A stretch of 64,000 nucleotides of DNA, taken from Staphylococcus americanisciuri. GTDB lineage: Bacteria > Bacillota > Bacilli > Staphylococcales > Staphylococcaceae. The translations under genes and the position numbers were made by a program. Of this stretch, positions 17,805 to 26,677 are shown piece by piece (the stretch's first letter is position 1; every line of letters begins with the position of its first letter). The DNA lies in the NCBI RefSeq assembly GCF_024814435.1, contig NZ_JANUXY010000003.1:124001-188000 (forward strand), in the 5' to 3' direction. The notes beneath the pieces were generated by a model. It worked only from the letters and a program-made list of their open reading frames with translations. It ran no database searches and had not been told where the DNA came from.

Positions 17805-18993
17805 TACTCTCCTTCTTATTTTTAGCTAAAATATATTTAAAGAAGCATGGAAAAGCTAAAGAATTACATATAAAAAAGGAAGCACAAATAATCAAAGCAT
17901 AGTTAATATTTAAATTGTATATATATCCTCCCATGACTCCTCCTAGTGCATCTCCTACAAAAAAAGCTGACTGAGAAAGACCGAATAAAAAGCCTAAATA
18001 TTCCTTGGGGTAAATTTCTAACTCCATCAGTTCTTGCATGATAACAGAGCCTGTTTGGAGTATCGCTCTTAAAATCAAAATTGCAAGTACAATAAAAACC
18101 ACGTATGATTTTATAAAAAGTAAAATAACCACACCTGTCATCAATTCACATATTAAGAAAATCCAATGCTTATGTTTGTTTACGCTTTGTTTACCAAATA
18201 AGGGGGTTACTATTATCCCTGTCAAACTTGTTACGGTCATAAAAATACCAATTAAAGATACAGATACACCTTGATTTTTTAAAATGATTGGAATAAAAGG
18301 ATTAATTAAACTAACCGATAATCCTGCAACCATTCCAAATACAATAATTCCAACAATAAGTGATTTATATTTATTAGCAGGTCTATTTTGGGAATTTGAC
18401 TTCTTATCAATACTTTCATTATTCACTTTAGGAAAATTGGGAATAAGTAATATTGATAAAAAACATAACGCTGCTGAAAATACTAATACACTTAATAATG
18501 GAGAATTAAAAAAATATGCAAAAACTACAATAAGGAGCCCCGAAACAGCTGTCCCAATTGTCCTACCTACATTAGAGCCCATCTCTTTAACAGCCACAAT
18601 CGCGGGTCTATCTTCTTCTGTTCCAATAGATAATATCCAATAGCGCATTGAAATAATAACTAATGACGCGCCTAATCCCGCAATGAATCCCGAAGTACCC
18701 GCTATTAACATAGATTGCGTAAAGATCCTTAAAAACATACCTACTGAGTAAACCATAACACCTAATTTTAATGCAAAACCCGGTGATACAATATCTCCTA
18801 TCTTACCAGTAAAAAAAGAAAACGTACCTGCTATAGCCATCATCGTATACGAAACACCAAATAAAACAAGCGAATTATTCTCATCAAACCATAGTGCATG
18901 CACCGTCTTAGAAATATACATGGATACATAGAAAAACACACTGAATATCAAAAAAGTTCTAGCGGATTTATATTTATTCAATGCTTTAAAAAT
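17794..18993 (-). CDS. MFS transporter with non-standard or lost start codon
   Basis: About 395-399 residues, twelve predicted spans, with MFS features (GKIGDIVSPGFALK in loop 2-3 region, GLGASLVIISMRYW, and GGVMGGYIYNL in the C-terminal half). Substrate unknown. The only in-frame standard start is TTG at 18981, but the Shine-Dalgarno AAAGGGG (19002-19008) is 8 bp from an in-frame ATT at 18991-18993, giving the plausible N-terminus (M)FKALNKYKSARTFL. An original ATG may have changed to ATT. The gene is AT-rich compared with neighbours and may be horizontally acquired and decaying. Confidence 0.72.
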   Translation of the reverse strand: MFKALNKYKSARTFLIFSVFFYVSMYISKTVHALWFDENNSLVLFGVSYTMMAIAGTFSFFTGKIGDIVSPGFALKLGVMVYSVGMFLRIFTQSMLIAGTSGFIAGLGASLVIISMRYWILSIGTEEDRPAIVAVKEMGSNVGRTIGTAVSGLLIVVFAYFFNSPLLSVLVFSAALCFLSILLIPNFPKVNNESIDKKSNSQNRPANKYKSLIVGIIVFGMVAGLSVSLINPFIPIILKNQGVSVSLIGIFMTVTSLTGIIVTPLFGKQSVNKHKHWIFLICELMTGVVILLFIKSYVVFIVLAILILRAILQTGSVIMQELMELEIYPKEYLGFLFGLSQSAFFVGDALGGVMGGYIYNLNINYALIICASFFICNSLAFPCFFKYILAKNKKESNAL

Positions 18994-19239
18994 TTTAATA
19001 ACCCCTTTCTAGCTTTGGAAAATACCTCTATTAGCTTTTCACCTATACATTACTGAGAAATTAATATGTTTAACTTTTGACTTTTTAATCAACTTCATAA
19101 AAATCTACCCTTTTTTGAAGTTATTATACCAACCAGATTTTTAATAATCAATATTTTCAAAATATTTTAATTCGTTTATTTTGAACACTTGAATAATAGA
19201 AATATATTTTCTTCTGTTTTATCATTATGTATTTTTAAC

Positions 19240-19560
19240 CTTCCACTACTCATCTTTCTATAAGATGTCGCTCCGTATTCTTTACATTGTAAATCTATAA
19301 TCAGCATTTCTACCTGCTATGATTTCTACCACTGATGAATCCCAATTACTTGCTCCTCACATCACTAGCATCATTTACTATCTAGAATTCGGATAGTATT
19401 AAACTTTGTCGTATCGTCCATTCTATATATATTTCTATTCGTCAGTGCGAGTATTTGCGTCTGACTTCCTTCGTCTCCCACTTTACAATGGACACCCTTT
19501 CCATTCGCTAATAGTCCCTACTACCAATCGTATAACGAACTTTTATCGTCAAATGATTCC
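19240..19560 (-). other. Possible degenerate group II intron fragment
   Basis: The 645-bp gap between the MFS and hydrolase genes has no convincing protein gene. Read on the minus strand, it contains phrases such as GGGACTATTAGCGAATGG, GACGAAGGAAGTCAGACGC and CTGACGAATAGAAAT that resemble the purine-rich domain I of bacterial group II introns. No reverse transcriptase frame or recognisable domain V is present. This is pattern memory only and weakly supported. Confidence 0.25.
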
Positions 19561-19580
19561 CCATGCCGAGCGCATAAATA

Positions 19581-19619
19581 ATAGAGCCGCAACAGCATGT
19601 ACACTGTTGTCAGCTCTAT
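19581..19619 (-). terminator. Terminator of the alpha/beta hydrolase gene
   Basis: ATAGAGC (19581-19587) with GCTCTAT (19613-19619), inner CAACAG/CTGTTG stem, immediately beyond the stop codon at 19627. Confidence 0.75.
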
Positions 19620-19626
19620 ATTAGCA

Positions 19627-20529
19627 CTATTGATCAATCGTTTTACGAATTTGTTTCAATACTTTATGTGATTCAACAATTGGATAAATCGGAAATGCCG
19701 TCACCATATCTTTGTATGTATAAAAATGCAACGGCTGTTGTTCTGCATCGAAATAATTGCTCAATTCGCACATATCGGGATAGAAGATTTCACTCGTTCC
19801 ACCAAACATGTACACAGGTGGTAAGCCGCGAACACTCCCGTACATTGGCGAAATACGTGGGTCTTTGCGTTCTAAATCATCTGCCCACACTTTGGCAATT
19901 TGTTGTAACGTGAAGATATTTTGAATCGGATCTTGTTTTTGTACTTGTTCTGTAATGTCTGGATTAGAAAGTGATAAATCTAACCATGGCGAAATCAAAT
20001 ATAATTTCCCAGGTAATGGCAACTCATCTTGTTTTAGTAAATTTTGAACAAAACTTAATACCATATTACCGCCTGATGCATCGCCCATTAAAACGATATT
20101 TTCTGGCTCTGTTTCTTTTAACAGACGACGGTATGCTTCTTCAATAGCTGCATGTGTATCACGATACGTATGTGCGGGTGCTTTCGGATAGATTGGCATA
20201 ACTACTTCATGTAACGTCTCATATGCTAATTTGTCCATAAAACGCCAATGGAATGCAGATGGTTGCAAGACAAACGTCCCGCCGTAAATATATAAAATTT
20301 TATTCTTGATATGATGACCGAAGTTAAAACGAAATACTTGCATCTCATCGAACATGTCTTTAACAAGATTTGACTTAACATTAATTTGATCTGGTTGTTT
20401 ATGCTTTTCTTCGTTCAGTACACGACGTTTATCTAAAAAAGCTTGTATTTCTGGCTCTGTCTTAAACTTCATATGTCGTTGATGAGACAAGTAACGCCCC
20501 ATTAACTTACTCATAATATTTCGTTTCAA
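19627..20529 (-). CDS. Alpha/beta hydrolase, HSL-like, with altered active site
   Basis: The 300-residue protein follows the hormone-sensitive-lipase group: the oxyanion region reads YIYGGTF (normally HGGG), the nucleophile elbow is GDASGG (Ser near residue 151), and the acid region is FGGTSEIFYPD. The usual catalytic His position (gm-x-H-x-F) reads DMVTAF, so a Thr replaces His and a Glu may replace the acid Asp. It may therefore be inactive as an esterase or use another His. The TTG at 20529 has GAGGGA 5 bp upstream and is the likely start. No operon partners. Confidence 0.8.
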   Translation of the reverse strand: MKRNIMSKLMGRYLSHQRHMKFKTEPEIQAFLDKRRVLNEEKHKQPDQINVKSNLVKDMFDEMQVFRFNFGHHIKNKILYIYGGTFVLQPSAFHWRFMDKLAYETLHEVVMPIYPKAPAHTYRDTHAAIEEAYRRLLKETEPENIVLMGDASGGNMVLSFVQNLLKQDELPLPGKLYLISPWLDLSLSNPDITEQVQKQDPIQNIFTLQQIAKVWADDLERKDPRISPMYGSVRGLPPVYMFGGTSEIFYPDMCELSNYFDAEQQPLHFYTYKDMVTAFPIYPIVESHKVLKQIRKTIDQ

Positions 20530-20793
20530 TACGATCCCTCACTTTTTAACTTTTTAACATAAATCTATTATAATGACACAATGTTATAATTGAAAGATTT
20601 TATCGTTTTAGAATACAGCACAGACTTCTCATTTCTCTAACAAGATTCCTCCCCACTTCGAATAACGTTTTCTGTTAATACCTACACCTCTTATTATTGA
20701 ATATTTCTAACATACATACTTTAAAAGATAAACATCTTATAATATAATGAACAATTAAGTTAAACTCTCATATAAACAGAAAAGAGGCACTTT

Positions 20794-21444
20794 ATGAATC
20801 AACCTACTCAGCAAGAAACACATATGGTCTACCGTCAAATAAAAAAACGTCGTTCTTGGGTAAGCCTTATTTTAACACTTATTGCAATGGTCATGACAAT
20901 TATGGCTGCATACGGCATGTATCATGAGCCTTTGTTTAGTTCTAATTTTTTGAATCAAGAAGTGAACTATCATCAGTTTCAACAATTCACACAACAATTG
21001 CGTAGCCAGACCTTCGTCGACTTATCTGATTTCGAACAGTCATTAACACGTTTGTTATGGGTGATTAATACCTTTTTTATATTGTGCATTGTTAATGTGA
21101 TTTTAGCGATATTAACACTTGTCTTTAATCGAACATTACTCAAAGTACTCAATTTTCTTGTATCGTTAGGTATTTTCTTCATACCGGTTGGACTGCTATT
21201 AATTATTCGTGATATAGCAACACAATTATCTGATGCATTAGCACCTCTTCAATCACTAGTAGGTACAATTGAGACGACATCTTTACTTGCAGAATCTAAC
21301 GCTGTTCATAATGCTATCATTTTTACAGGTATTGCAACATTTCTATACTTCATCAGTCTATTCTTCCGCAATCGCAAAGTCAAAAATATTTATAGCATAT
21401 CGGGCTCAAAACAGAGAAAAACACAACAGATTCTGGCAAAATAG
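20794..21444 (+). CDS. Uncharacterised four-TM membrane protein
   Basis: The 216-residue protein has hydrophobic segments at about residues 22-42, 88-110, 115-140 and 172-190, with a Gln-rich extracytoplasmic loop between the first two (YHQFQQFTQQLRSQTF). The N- and C-termini are basic (KKRRSW, RNRKVKN) and probably cytoplasmic. I do not recognise a family. A ribosome site AAAGAGG precedes the ATG. It is monocistronic, followed by a partial copy of the dispersed repeat. Confidence 0.7.
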   Translation: MNQPTQQETHMVYRQIKKRRSWVSLILTLIAMVMTIMAAYGMYHEPLFSSNFLNQEVNYHQFQQFTQQLRSQTFVDLSDFEQSLTRLLWVINTFFILCIVNVILAILTLVFNRTLLKVLNFLVSLGIFFIPVGLLLIIRDIATQLSDALAPLQSLVGTIETTSLLAESNAVHNAIIFTGIATFLYFISLFFRNRKVKNIYSISGSKQRKTQQILAK

Positions 21445-21469
21445 ATTAGAATTTGAGCAAAATTAAATA

Positions 21470-21545
21470 CTGTTGTTAATAGCTGACTAGAGGTGTGGAC
21501 ATATTTAAACAACGTTTCACACTTCTAGCCAACCTTGCAAATCAC
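21470..21545. repeat. Dispersed intergenic repeat, partial copy 4
   Basis: Related to the first stem of the 15950-16110 element: TAATAGCTGACTAGAGGTGT...AACGTTTCACACTTCTAGCCAACCTTGC. It lacks the second, CTTTTTAGAAA-looped stem. Confidence 0.6.
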
Positions 21546-21610
21546 TAAAAAATCTTAATGACGCACAAAATTCTCTATCATGCTCCCAAATTTTTAAATA
21601 AAGTTTTCTC

Positions 21611-22300
21611 TTAACGTCCCTCTCCTACTGGTATAGACCACATCTCTTTATGTTCAGCCATATCCCAAAACATGTATTCATAGTAACTTGTTCGGACAAC
21701 GATATCCTCCAATGCCTGTAACTCTACTTCATTTTTACCTGCTGTTACAGTATTCATCATCTCAATAAGCTGATTCGTCAATGCACTAAATTCATCAGAA
21801 CTATACATTCGCACCCATTCTCCATAAAATAGATGTGCAGCCGCTCCCTCTATTTCATTTAAAGCACGTCCAATAAAATTATAACTCCAAGTACAAGTGA
21901 GTACAGCTGCAACGACATATTCGATACCACCACGTTGCGCATGATCTAACATATAACTTGTGTAGCTTGTCGTTGTACTTGCCGGTTCTGTCATTGTTAG
22001 CTCTTGCTCAGAAATGCCGAACTGAGCCGCGTAATCTCTATGCAATTGCATCTCAGTCTGTAATGTTTCATGAACAAGTGTGCCAAATAATCCCATTGTC
22101 TCAAGGTCGTGTGCTTTCACAACTCCTAATGCAAATAACCGTGTGTAATCAATCAAATACAAATAGTCTTGCTTCATCCAATGTTTAAATTTATCTTTAT
22201 CTAGCGTACCATCACCAATACCTTGAACAAACGGATGTTCCAAATAACTTTGCCATATCGGCTCGACACGTCGAAACAATCTTTCAGAAAATGTCATCAT
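21611..22300 (-). CDS. tenA: TenA-family aminopyrimidine aminohydrolase (thiaminase II)
   Basis: About 229 residues. TenA hydrolyses aminopyrimidine precursors for thiamine salvage. Recognisable blocks: FVQGIGDGTLDKDKFKHWM, QDYLYLIDYTRLFAL, and VAAVLTCTWSYNFIG with the catalytic Cys and following Tyr, plus a late acidic ELQALEDIV. ATG at 22300 is chosen near GGGAATC; the longer frame to 22384 runs through a terminator. No other thiamine gene and no TPP riboswitch lies beside it, unlike the tenA-thiDME cluster of S. aureus. Confidence 0.9.
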   Translation of the reverse strand: MMTFSERLFRRVEPIWQSYLEHPFVQGIGDGTLDKDKFKHWMKQDYLYLIDYTRLFALGVVKAHDLETMGLFGTLVHETLQTEMQLHRDYAAQFGISEQELTMTEPASTTTSYTSYMLDHAQRGGIEYVVAAVLTCTWSYNFIGRALNEIEGAAAHLFYGEWVRMYSSDEFSALTNQLIEMMNTVTAGKNEVELQALEDIVVRTSYYEYMFWDMAEHKEMWSIPVGEGR

Positions 22301-22372
22301 GATTCCCATTCCCTTCTTTGTATATATCACTGCAAACATCTCAAAGATAACGACAAATTGCAAGTGACAGCA

Positions 22373-22420
22373 AAAAATCGCCAACTACCCACTTAATAAG
22401 ATTGGTAGTTAACGATTTTT
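22373..22420 (-). terminator. Terminator of the tcaRA operon
   Basis: AAAAATCG (22373-22380) with CGATTTTT (22413-22420) and an inner AACTACC/GGTAGTT stem. The upper arm includes the last codons of tcaA. Confidence 0.8.
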
Positions 22421-23790
22421 AAGTTCTTCGCTGCTTCATCACCTTGTAACAAATAATGTGCCTGAATGGTTTGACCATCCTCTGTTTCAGTTTGAACAAG
22501 GACTGAATAGAAGTCATTTGTTCGATCAACATTAGTCACTTGTGATGTTTGATATTGCGTTGCTTCCTGTTTCTTAACATCCGTTATCATCGTTTTATAA
22601 AACTCTGTGTCTTTCAACAAATAAGATTCAATCGCCGACATATTATGTGATTGATAAGCTTCATTTAATGCAGATGTATACTTTTTAACAAACTCACTAA
22701 TTTTTTTAGTAAGATTTTGCTTTTGCTCTTCTTGATATTTTTCAATGGCTTGCTGATTAAATGACACAGTTACTTCATTTGTTTCAGTCACATCAGATTG
22801 TGAAATTTTCTTTTCTTCTGCTTGGAATGTTTTGCCTTGCAATGTACCTTCCGCTGATATTGTCAAATCTTTGTTAAGAGGAAATGGGCCATAAATCTTA
22901 CTATCTGCTACATCAAATTTTTCACCATTAATTATCACTTTCACAGAATCTTGACTTAGCTGACTACTATTTTTTAAATCCACTTTGACACGTGCTTCTT
23001 TAAAAGCTTCTGTTACTTTAACGCTATCATGCTCTGTTGAACCAGTATTAAATTTCAATTGCCCTTCATATGTCCCACGTGAAGTCGTTTTTGTCGCATC
23101 TATTGTATAATCACCAGGAATGAATTGACCTAACGTCATCATTTCCCCCTTACTTCCGACAATTTTCTTCTTATTACCATCAGAAGAAAATTCATATGTT
23201 GCATCTGTATCAAGTTTGAGGACTGCATTTTTAGTTGGTGCTTGAAACCCTAAGTTATCAAAAATGAAATAACGTCGTCCATTTTTACTGATACGTAGAA
23301 TTGTTTGATTATCAGCTGTTTTAATCTCATAAGCAACTGGCGAATCTTCATTTAACTTCTCAACATGTGTGTAAACTTCTTTTTTTAATACTTTAAAACC
23401 CATTTCATTCTTAATAAATTGGATATACCGTTCTGCATCTTTGCGTCCTACTTTATTTTGTTTCGTACTAATCAAAGTAGCTACTTTGGAAGCATCATCA
23501 TTTTGCACTGCATTCACAAAAATTTTAGCCTGTGCTTCCGGAGAGTTAAAATTGCGTAATAATAAAAATAAAATAAGCAACAATACTATAATAAAGCTAA
23601 CAATGATGACAGGTACCCATTTTTTTAAGACGTTCATGGAAGCCGCTGATGTCTCATCTTGTAAATCTGTATTTTTTTGAGACGACATTCTTTTGTGAGA
23701 CGGATCCACAGAATAATGCACTTGCAGACAGCAATTTGAACAATGATTATTTTGTGTTAAATGTTTATGGCAATATGGGCACCGTTTCAT
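22393..23790 (-). CDS. tcaA: TcaA, membrane protein affecting glycopeptide susceptibility
   Basis: About 465 residues. The N-terminus has a zinc-ribbon CPYC...CSNC (Cys 4, 7, 17, 20), a Ser/Asp-rich linker, one membrane span at about 58-80, and a large extracellular region of repeated beta-rich domains, exactly the TcaA layout. In S. aureus tcaA loss raises teicoplanin resistance. ATG at 23790 has AAAGGAG upstream. It follows tcaR by about 70 bp. The third S. aureus gene, tcaB (MFS pump), is absent; a tenA gene follows instead. Confidence 0.92.
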   Translation of the reverse strand: MKRCPYCHKHLTQNNHCSNCCLQVHYSVDPSHKRMSSQKNTDLQDETSAASMNVLKKWVPVIIVSFIIVLLLILFLLLRNFNSPEAQAKIFVNAVQNDDASKVATLISTKQNKVGRKDAERYIQFIKNEMGFKVLKKEVYTHVEKLNEDSPVAYEIKTADNQTILRISKNGRRYFIFDNLGFQAPTKNAVLKLDTDATYEFSSDGNKKKIVGSKGEMMTLGQFIPGDYTIDATKTTSRGTYEGQLKFNTGSTEHDSVKVTEAFKEARVKVDLKNSSQLSQDSVKVIINGEKFDVADSKIYGPFPLNKDLTISAEGTLQGKTFQAEEKKISQSDVTETNEVTVSFNQQAIEKYQEEQKQNLTKKISEFVKKYTSALNEAYQSHNMSAIESYLLKDTEFYKTMITDVKKQEATQYQTSQVTNVDRTNDFYSVLVQTETEDGQTIQAHYLLQGDEAAKNLKIVNYQSY

Positions 23791-23862
23791 AACTTCATCT
23801 CCTTTAAGACATCTCGCTAACGCTTTTAAGCCGTCAACAGCGTGCTTAGTGTAGGTCAATGA

Positions 23863-24345
23863 CTATAGCTGTATCACTGCTGTTGATTTTTGACCCGATC
23901 CTTTTAAGCGACTATTAATCTTTTCTAAGACAAATCGTGTTTCTTCTATCTCATCATGTGGAATATCAGACAGTACTTCTGTTGCTAAGTCTGCAATCAG
24001 ACTCCGTGAATCATTCACATAAGCCATACCTCGTTCTGTCAATTCGATATATTTTAATCGTTTATCTGAATCAGAATTAGCATATGCACATTGAACAAGT
24101 TCTAAATCAAATAACTTCTTGACACGTCTACTTACTGCTGCTTTGTTCACGCCTTGTCGTATCGTAATCTCAGTGAGTGTTAATGCTTTTTCGTGTGATA
24201 ACATTAAGAGTACACTTGATTGCTCATTAGAAATACCATATTGTGTACGTAAATCTCTTAATAAACCAGCCGTTAACGCATTCATATTCGTTATAAATTC
24301 ACCCATAAAACGAATGTGTTGATTCATTGTGTCATTTTTCGACAT
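23863..24345 (-). CDS. tcaR: TcaR, MarR-family regulator
   Basis: The 160-residue protein has the MarR winged helix: GISNEQSSVLLML, LTLTEITIRQGVNKAAVSRR (recognition helix) and a wing with NSDSDKRLKYIELTERG. The length and position before tcaA match TcaR, which in staphylococci represses ica and regulates spa and sarS. ATG at 24345 with AAAGAGGTG upstream. A 17-bp MarR-type palindrome at 24397-24413 lies between this gene and a divergent small peptide gene, which suggests autoregulation. Confidence 0.9.
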   Translation of the reverse strand: MSKNDTMNQHIRFMGEFITNMNALTAGLLRDLRTQYGISNEQSSVLLMLSHEKALTLTEITIRQGVNKAAVSRRVKKLFDLELVQCAYANSDSDKRLKYIELTERGMAYVNDSRSLIADLATEVLSDIPHDEIEETRFVLEKINSRLKGSGQKSTAVIQL

Positions 24346-24396
24346 GCTCTGCACCTCTTTATTTTTCATCACATATACTTTACTATCCTACCAACT

Positions 24397-24413
24397 TTTC
24401 TTTTGTAAAGAAA
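24397..24413. promoter_or_regulatory. MarR-type palindrome between tcaR and a small peptide gene
   Basis: TTTCTTTTGTAAAGAAA has perfect 7-bp arms around TGT. It lies 52 bp before tcaR and 70 bp before the peptide ATG, a natural place for TcaR to control both. Binding is inferred. Confidence 0.55.
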
Positions 24414-24482
24414 CTTGGGATTCCTCAAATACTAAAAAAATCTAGTATCGTGAAGTATATTATTTGATAAAGGAGAATAAAT

Positions 24483-24557
24483 ATGGGAGGATTACTCTCA
24501 ATTATTCCATTATTATATCTTATTCTTATAATTATAGCGAAATATATAGCGTGGTGA
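24483..24557 (+). CDS. 24-residue hydrophobic peptide, divergent from tcaR
   Basis: A short frame starting ATGGGAGGA and ending TGA encodes M-G-G-L-L-S-I-I-P-L-L-Y-L-I-L then I-I-I-A-K-Y-I-A-W. It has a strong ribosome site (AAAGGAG, 7 bp spacing) and a TATATTAT -10-like sequence about 20 bp further up. Almost the whole peptide is one membrane helix with a single Lys near the end. It resembles type I toxin or small membrane regulatory peptides in size and character, but no family is recognised. A perfect palindrome lies 38 bp downstream. Confidence 0.6.
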   Translation: MGGLLSIIPLLYLILIIIAKYIAW

Positions 24558-24594
24558 AAAAACATCTCCTAAATATTTCAGGTTGTTTTGTCAC

Positions 24595-24610
24595 TTAATA
24601 ACGTTATTAA
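24595..24610. other. Perfect 16-bp palindrome downstream of the peptide gene
   Basis: TTAATAACGTTATTAA is a perfect inverted repeat with no loop, more like a protein binding site than a terminator. The remaining gap to 24718 holds AT-rich DNA with no gene that I can support. Confidence 0.45.
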
Positions 24611-24718
24611 TCAGTAAACATATGCATAGCGTGCCATAACAAACAATAAGTCTTATGTACTACCTATTATATAAACAGTCATCTTAATTGTATTACAACT
24701 TCTAACATCTATTCGCGA

Positions 24719-24764
24719 AAAAGACGATACAAATGTTTACATCACACATTTGCATCGTCTTTTT
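24719..24764 (-). terminator. Terminator of hrtA
   Basis: AAAAGACGAT with ATCGTCTTTT and inner CAAATG/CATTTG, just past the hrtA stop, followed by T residues on the minus strand. Confidence 0.85.
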
Positions 24765-24770
24765 CACATG

Positions 24771-25442
24771 TTATTTTTGTGTCAATTGTCCACCATCAAG
24801 ATATAGCATGCGATCTGCATAATCAAATAAGCGCTCATCATGCGTAACCATCATACCGATTGCATTTTCATCGCGCACTTGCGCTTTAATCATTTCTACC
24901 ACATCTGTAGCACGCTTAGCATCCAAGCTTGCTGTCGGCTCATCGGCTAACAATAATGTGGGTTGATTCATCCAAGCACGCATTATTGCTACACGCTGTT
25001 TTTCGCCGCCTGACAACATATGCGGATAGGCGTCCAGACGATGTCCAAGACCTATCTGTTCAAGCAAAGTAATCGCACGTGCTGAAGCCTCGTTCTTTGA
25101 CATTCCCGCTTCTTGCCCCACTGCCATCAACTGTTCCTTCACTTTTAGATACGGTAATAGATGAGAGGCTTGGAAAATAAATCCAATGTCTTTTAAGCGC
25201 TTCTCTGTTCGTTCTTTAGCTGACAATTGTGTAAAGTCTTGTCCATCTAATAGCACTTTGCCCTGACTCGGTGTCAATAAACCACCTAGAATTGTTAAGA
25301 GTGTTGATTTACCAGAACCAGATGCGCCATTTAATATAACGAATTCTCCTGGCTGTACTTCAAAATTCAAACCTTTCAATACATCTGTGGCTGCTTCCCC
25401 TTGCCCAAATGTTTTCACTAAATTTTCTACCTTCAAACTCAT
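24771..25442 (-). CDS. hrtA: Haem exporter ATPase HrtA
   Basis: The 223-residue ATPase energises HrtB to relieve haem toxicity. Motifs: Walker [10 protein letters not shown] near residue 38, Q-loop FIFQASHL, signature MLSGGEKQR, Walker [13 protein letters not shown], and H-loop MVTHD. This is the FtsE/LolD-type pattern used by MacB-like extractors. The start overlaps the hrtB stop (ATGA). The divergent hssRS pair and the HssR box upstream make the identity strong. Confidence 0.93.
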   Translation of the reverse strand: MSLKVENLVKTFGQGEAATDVLKGLNFEVQPGEFVILNGASGSGKSTLLTILGGLLTPSQGKVLLDGQDFTQLSAKERTEKRLKDIGFIFQASHLLPYLKVKEQLMAVGQEAGMSKNEASARAITLLEQIGLGHRLDAYPHMLSGGEKQRVAIMRAWMNQPTLLLADEPTASLDAKRATDVVEMIKAQVRDENAIGMMVTHDERLFDYADRMLYLDGGQLTQK

Positions 25443-26503
25443 GCAAAGCCACCTCCAATCGCTTCTATCGGATCAATTTTATAGACACGTATAAACGATA
25501 ATAATGCACCAACTAATGCAACAATAATAAAAATAACAATTGTCAGTACAATAATCATCGGTGTTACAACAAAAGGCATCGTTCCAGGCAAGAACATAGA
25601 AAGTGTAATAACTATCCCAATACCTATCAATACGCCTAACATTGTAACGAACAAAATTTGAAATATTAATGCGGATAACAAATGAATTGTTTTAACACCT
25701 ACTGCTTTTAAAATACCGATTTCAGATGTTTTTTGAATCGTCATAACATAGAAAAACGCAGTTAAAACGATAGCAGTTATAACAAACAAGCTAATTACCA
25801 TCATATTCAATGGCATTTGTTCTGCTTGATAACTTGGAATAGCTGCTTTTAATGCATCTTTGGTTGTCACTTCTATTCCATCAATATGCTCTAAGTCATG
25901 AATTTGACTATCACTCACATCATGTAATGGGTAAAGTGCTGTCGCAACGTGTTGAGCAGCCACCTGTTTCAATCCTTGTTCTGTCATCAATGCCACGTTA
26001 GCATGAGAATGCATCGTGTGCTCAAAAAAACCAACGACTTGTAATTTTTGATTTTGCTCTTGAATGTTAATCTTATCGCCTACTTTAACGCCTTTAGCAG
26101 CGACTTTACTGTTCAAAACGACTTCTTGTGCGCTTTGCGGATAATGCCCTTCTTTCAATTTCGGACGTTCATTATCTGGCAAATTCACGAATAACATATC
26201 TTCTTTCGTATTGTCGAATTGCGTTGAAACTTTGGCTATTTCTACAGGCTTATCTGTAATAACCCCTTCAATTTCTTTTTGTGTAGCCGGAGAAAATCTC
26301 GACTTTTCCAGTACTTCTTCTGCATCTTTCTGTATAACATACTGCTCTGCTTTAAAACCATCTAACATCGACACATTTTCGCGTGCTAGCCCTTGTGCTA
26401 ATCCAGTAATAAATAGCACCATACTCGCTAATAATATAACGATAAATAAAATCAATGCATAACGAAATTTATAAAATTTTAATTCTGATATTGCCAACTT
26501 CAT
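25439..26503 (-). CDS. hrtB: Haem exporter permease HrtB
   Basis: The 354-residue FtsX-type permease has one N-terminal span (residues 15-35), a long extracytoplasmic domain, and three C-terminal spans (about 235-255, 280-305, 320-340). The N-terminus ([17 protein letters not shown]) and the C-terminus ([12 protein letters not shown]) match staphylococcal HrtB as I recall it. First gene of the hrtBA operon. Ribosome site AAAGGAG. Controlled by the direct repeat at 26553-26572. Confidence 0.93.
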   Translation of the reverse strand: MKLAISELKFYKFRYALILFIVILLASMVLFITGLAQGLARENVSMLDGFKAEQYVIQKDAEEVLEKSRFSPATQKEIEGVITDKPVEIAKVSTQFDNTKEDMLFVNLPDNERPKLKEGHYPQSAQEVVLNSKVAAKGVKVGDKINIQEQNQKLQVVGFFEHTMHSHANVALMTEQGLKQVAAQHVATALYPLHDVSDSQIHDLEHIDGIEVTTKDALKAAIPSYQAEQMPLNMMVISLFVITAIVLTAFFYVMTIQKTSEIGILKAVGVKTIHLLSALIFQILFVTMLGVLIGIGIVITLSMFLPGTMPFVVTPMIIVLTIVIFIIVALVGALLSFIRVYKIDPIEAIGGGFA

Positions 26504-26552
26504 CGTCGCAAACTCCTTTCTGCTTCATATCGTACCTATAATATATAGTGCT

Positions 26553-26572
26553 TATATGAACAGAATATGAAC
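26553..26572 (-). promoter_or_regulatory. HssR operator of hrtBA
   Basis: On the minus strand: GTTCATATT, 2 bp, GTTCATATA. This is the tandem direct repeat known for HssR in staphylococci. It lies 50 bp before hrtB, upstream of a TATATT/TATTAT -10 region, as expected for an activator. Confidence 0.88.
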
Positions 26573-26677
26573 GCAAATACTTTTTGATCGTTTTATATGA
26601 TATTTTTGCCACTACAATTCACGACAATATGGACTATGATAAAATGGACGTATCTTATTTTGAAAAGAGGAAAGCTT

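Noticed and set aside
19406..19624. 72-codon plus-strand frame in the MFS-hydrolase gap
   Set aside because: No ribosome site; it overlaps the terminator of the neighbouring gene and the intron-like region.
22301..22372. TPP riboswitch upstream of tenA
   Set aside because: None of the conserved thi-box sequence is present and the gap is too short.
22301..22384. N-terminal extension of TenA
   Set aside because: The extension lacks homology, has no ribosome site and overlaps the tcaA terminator region.
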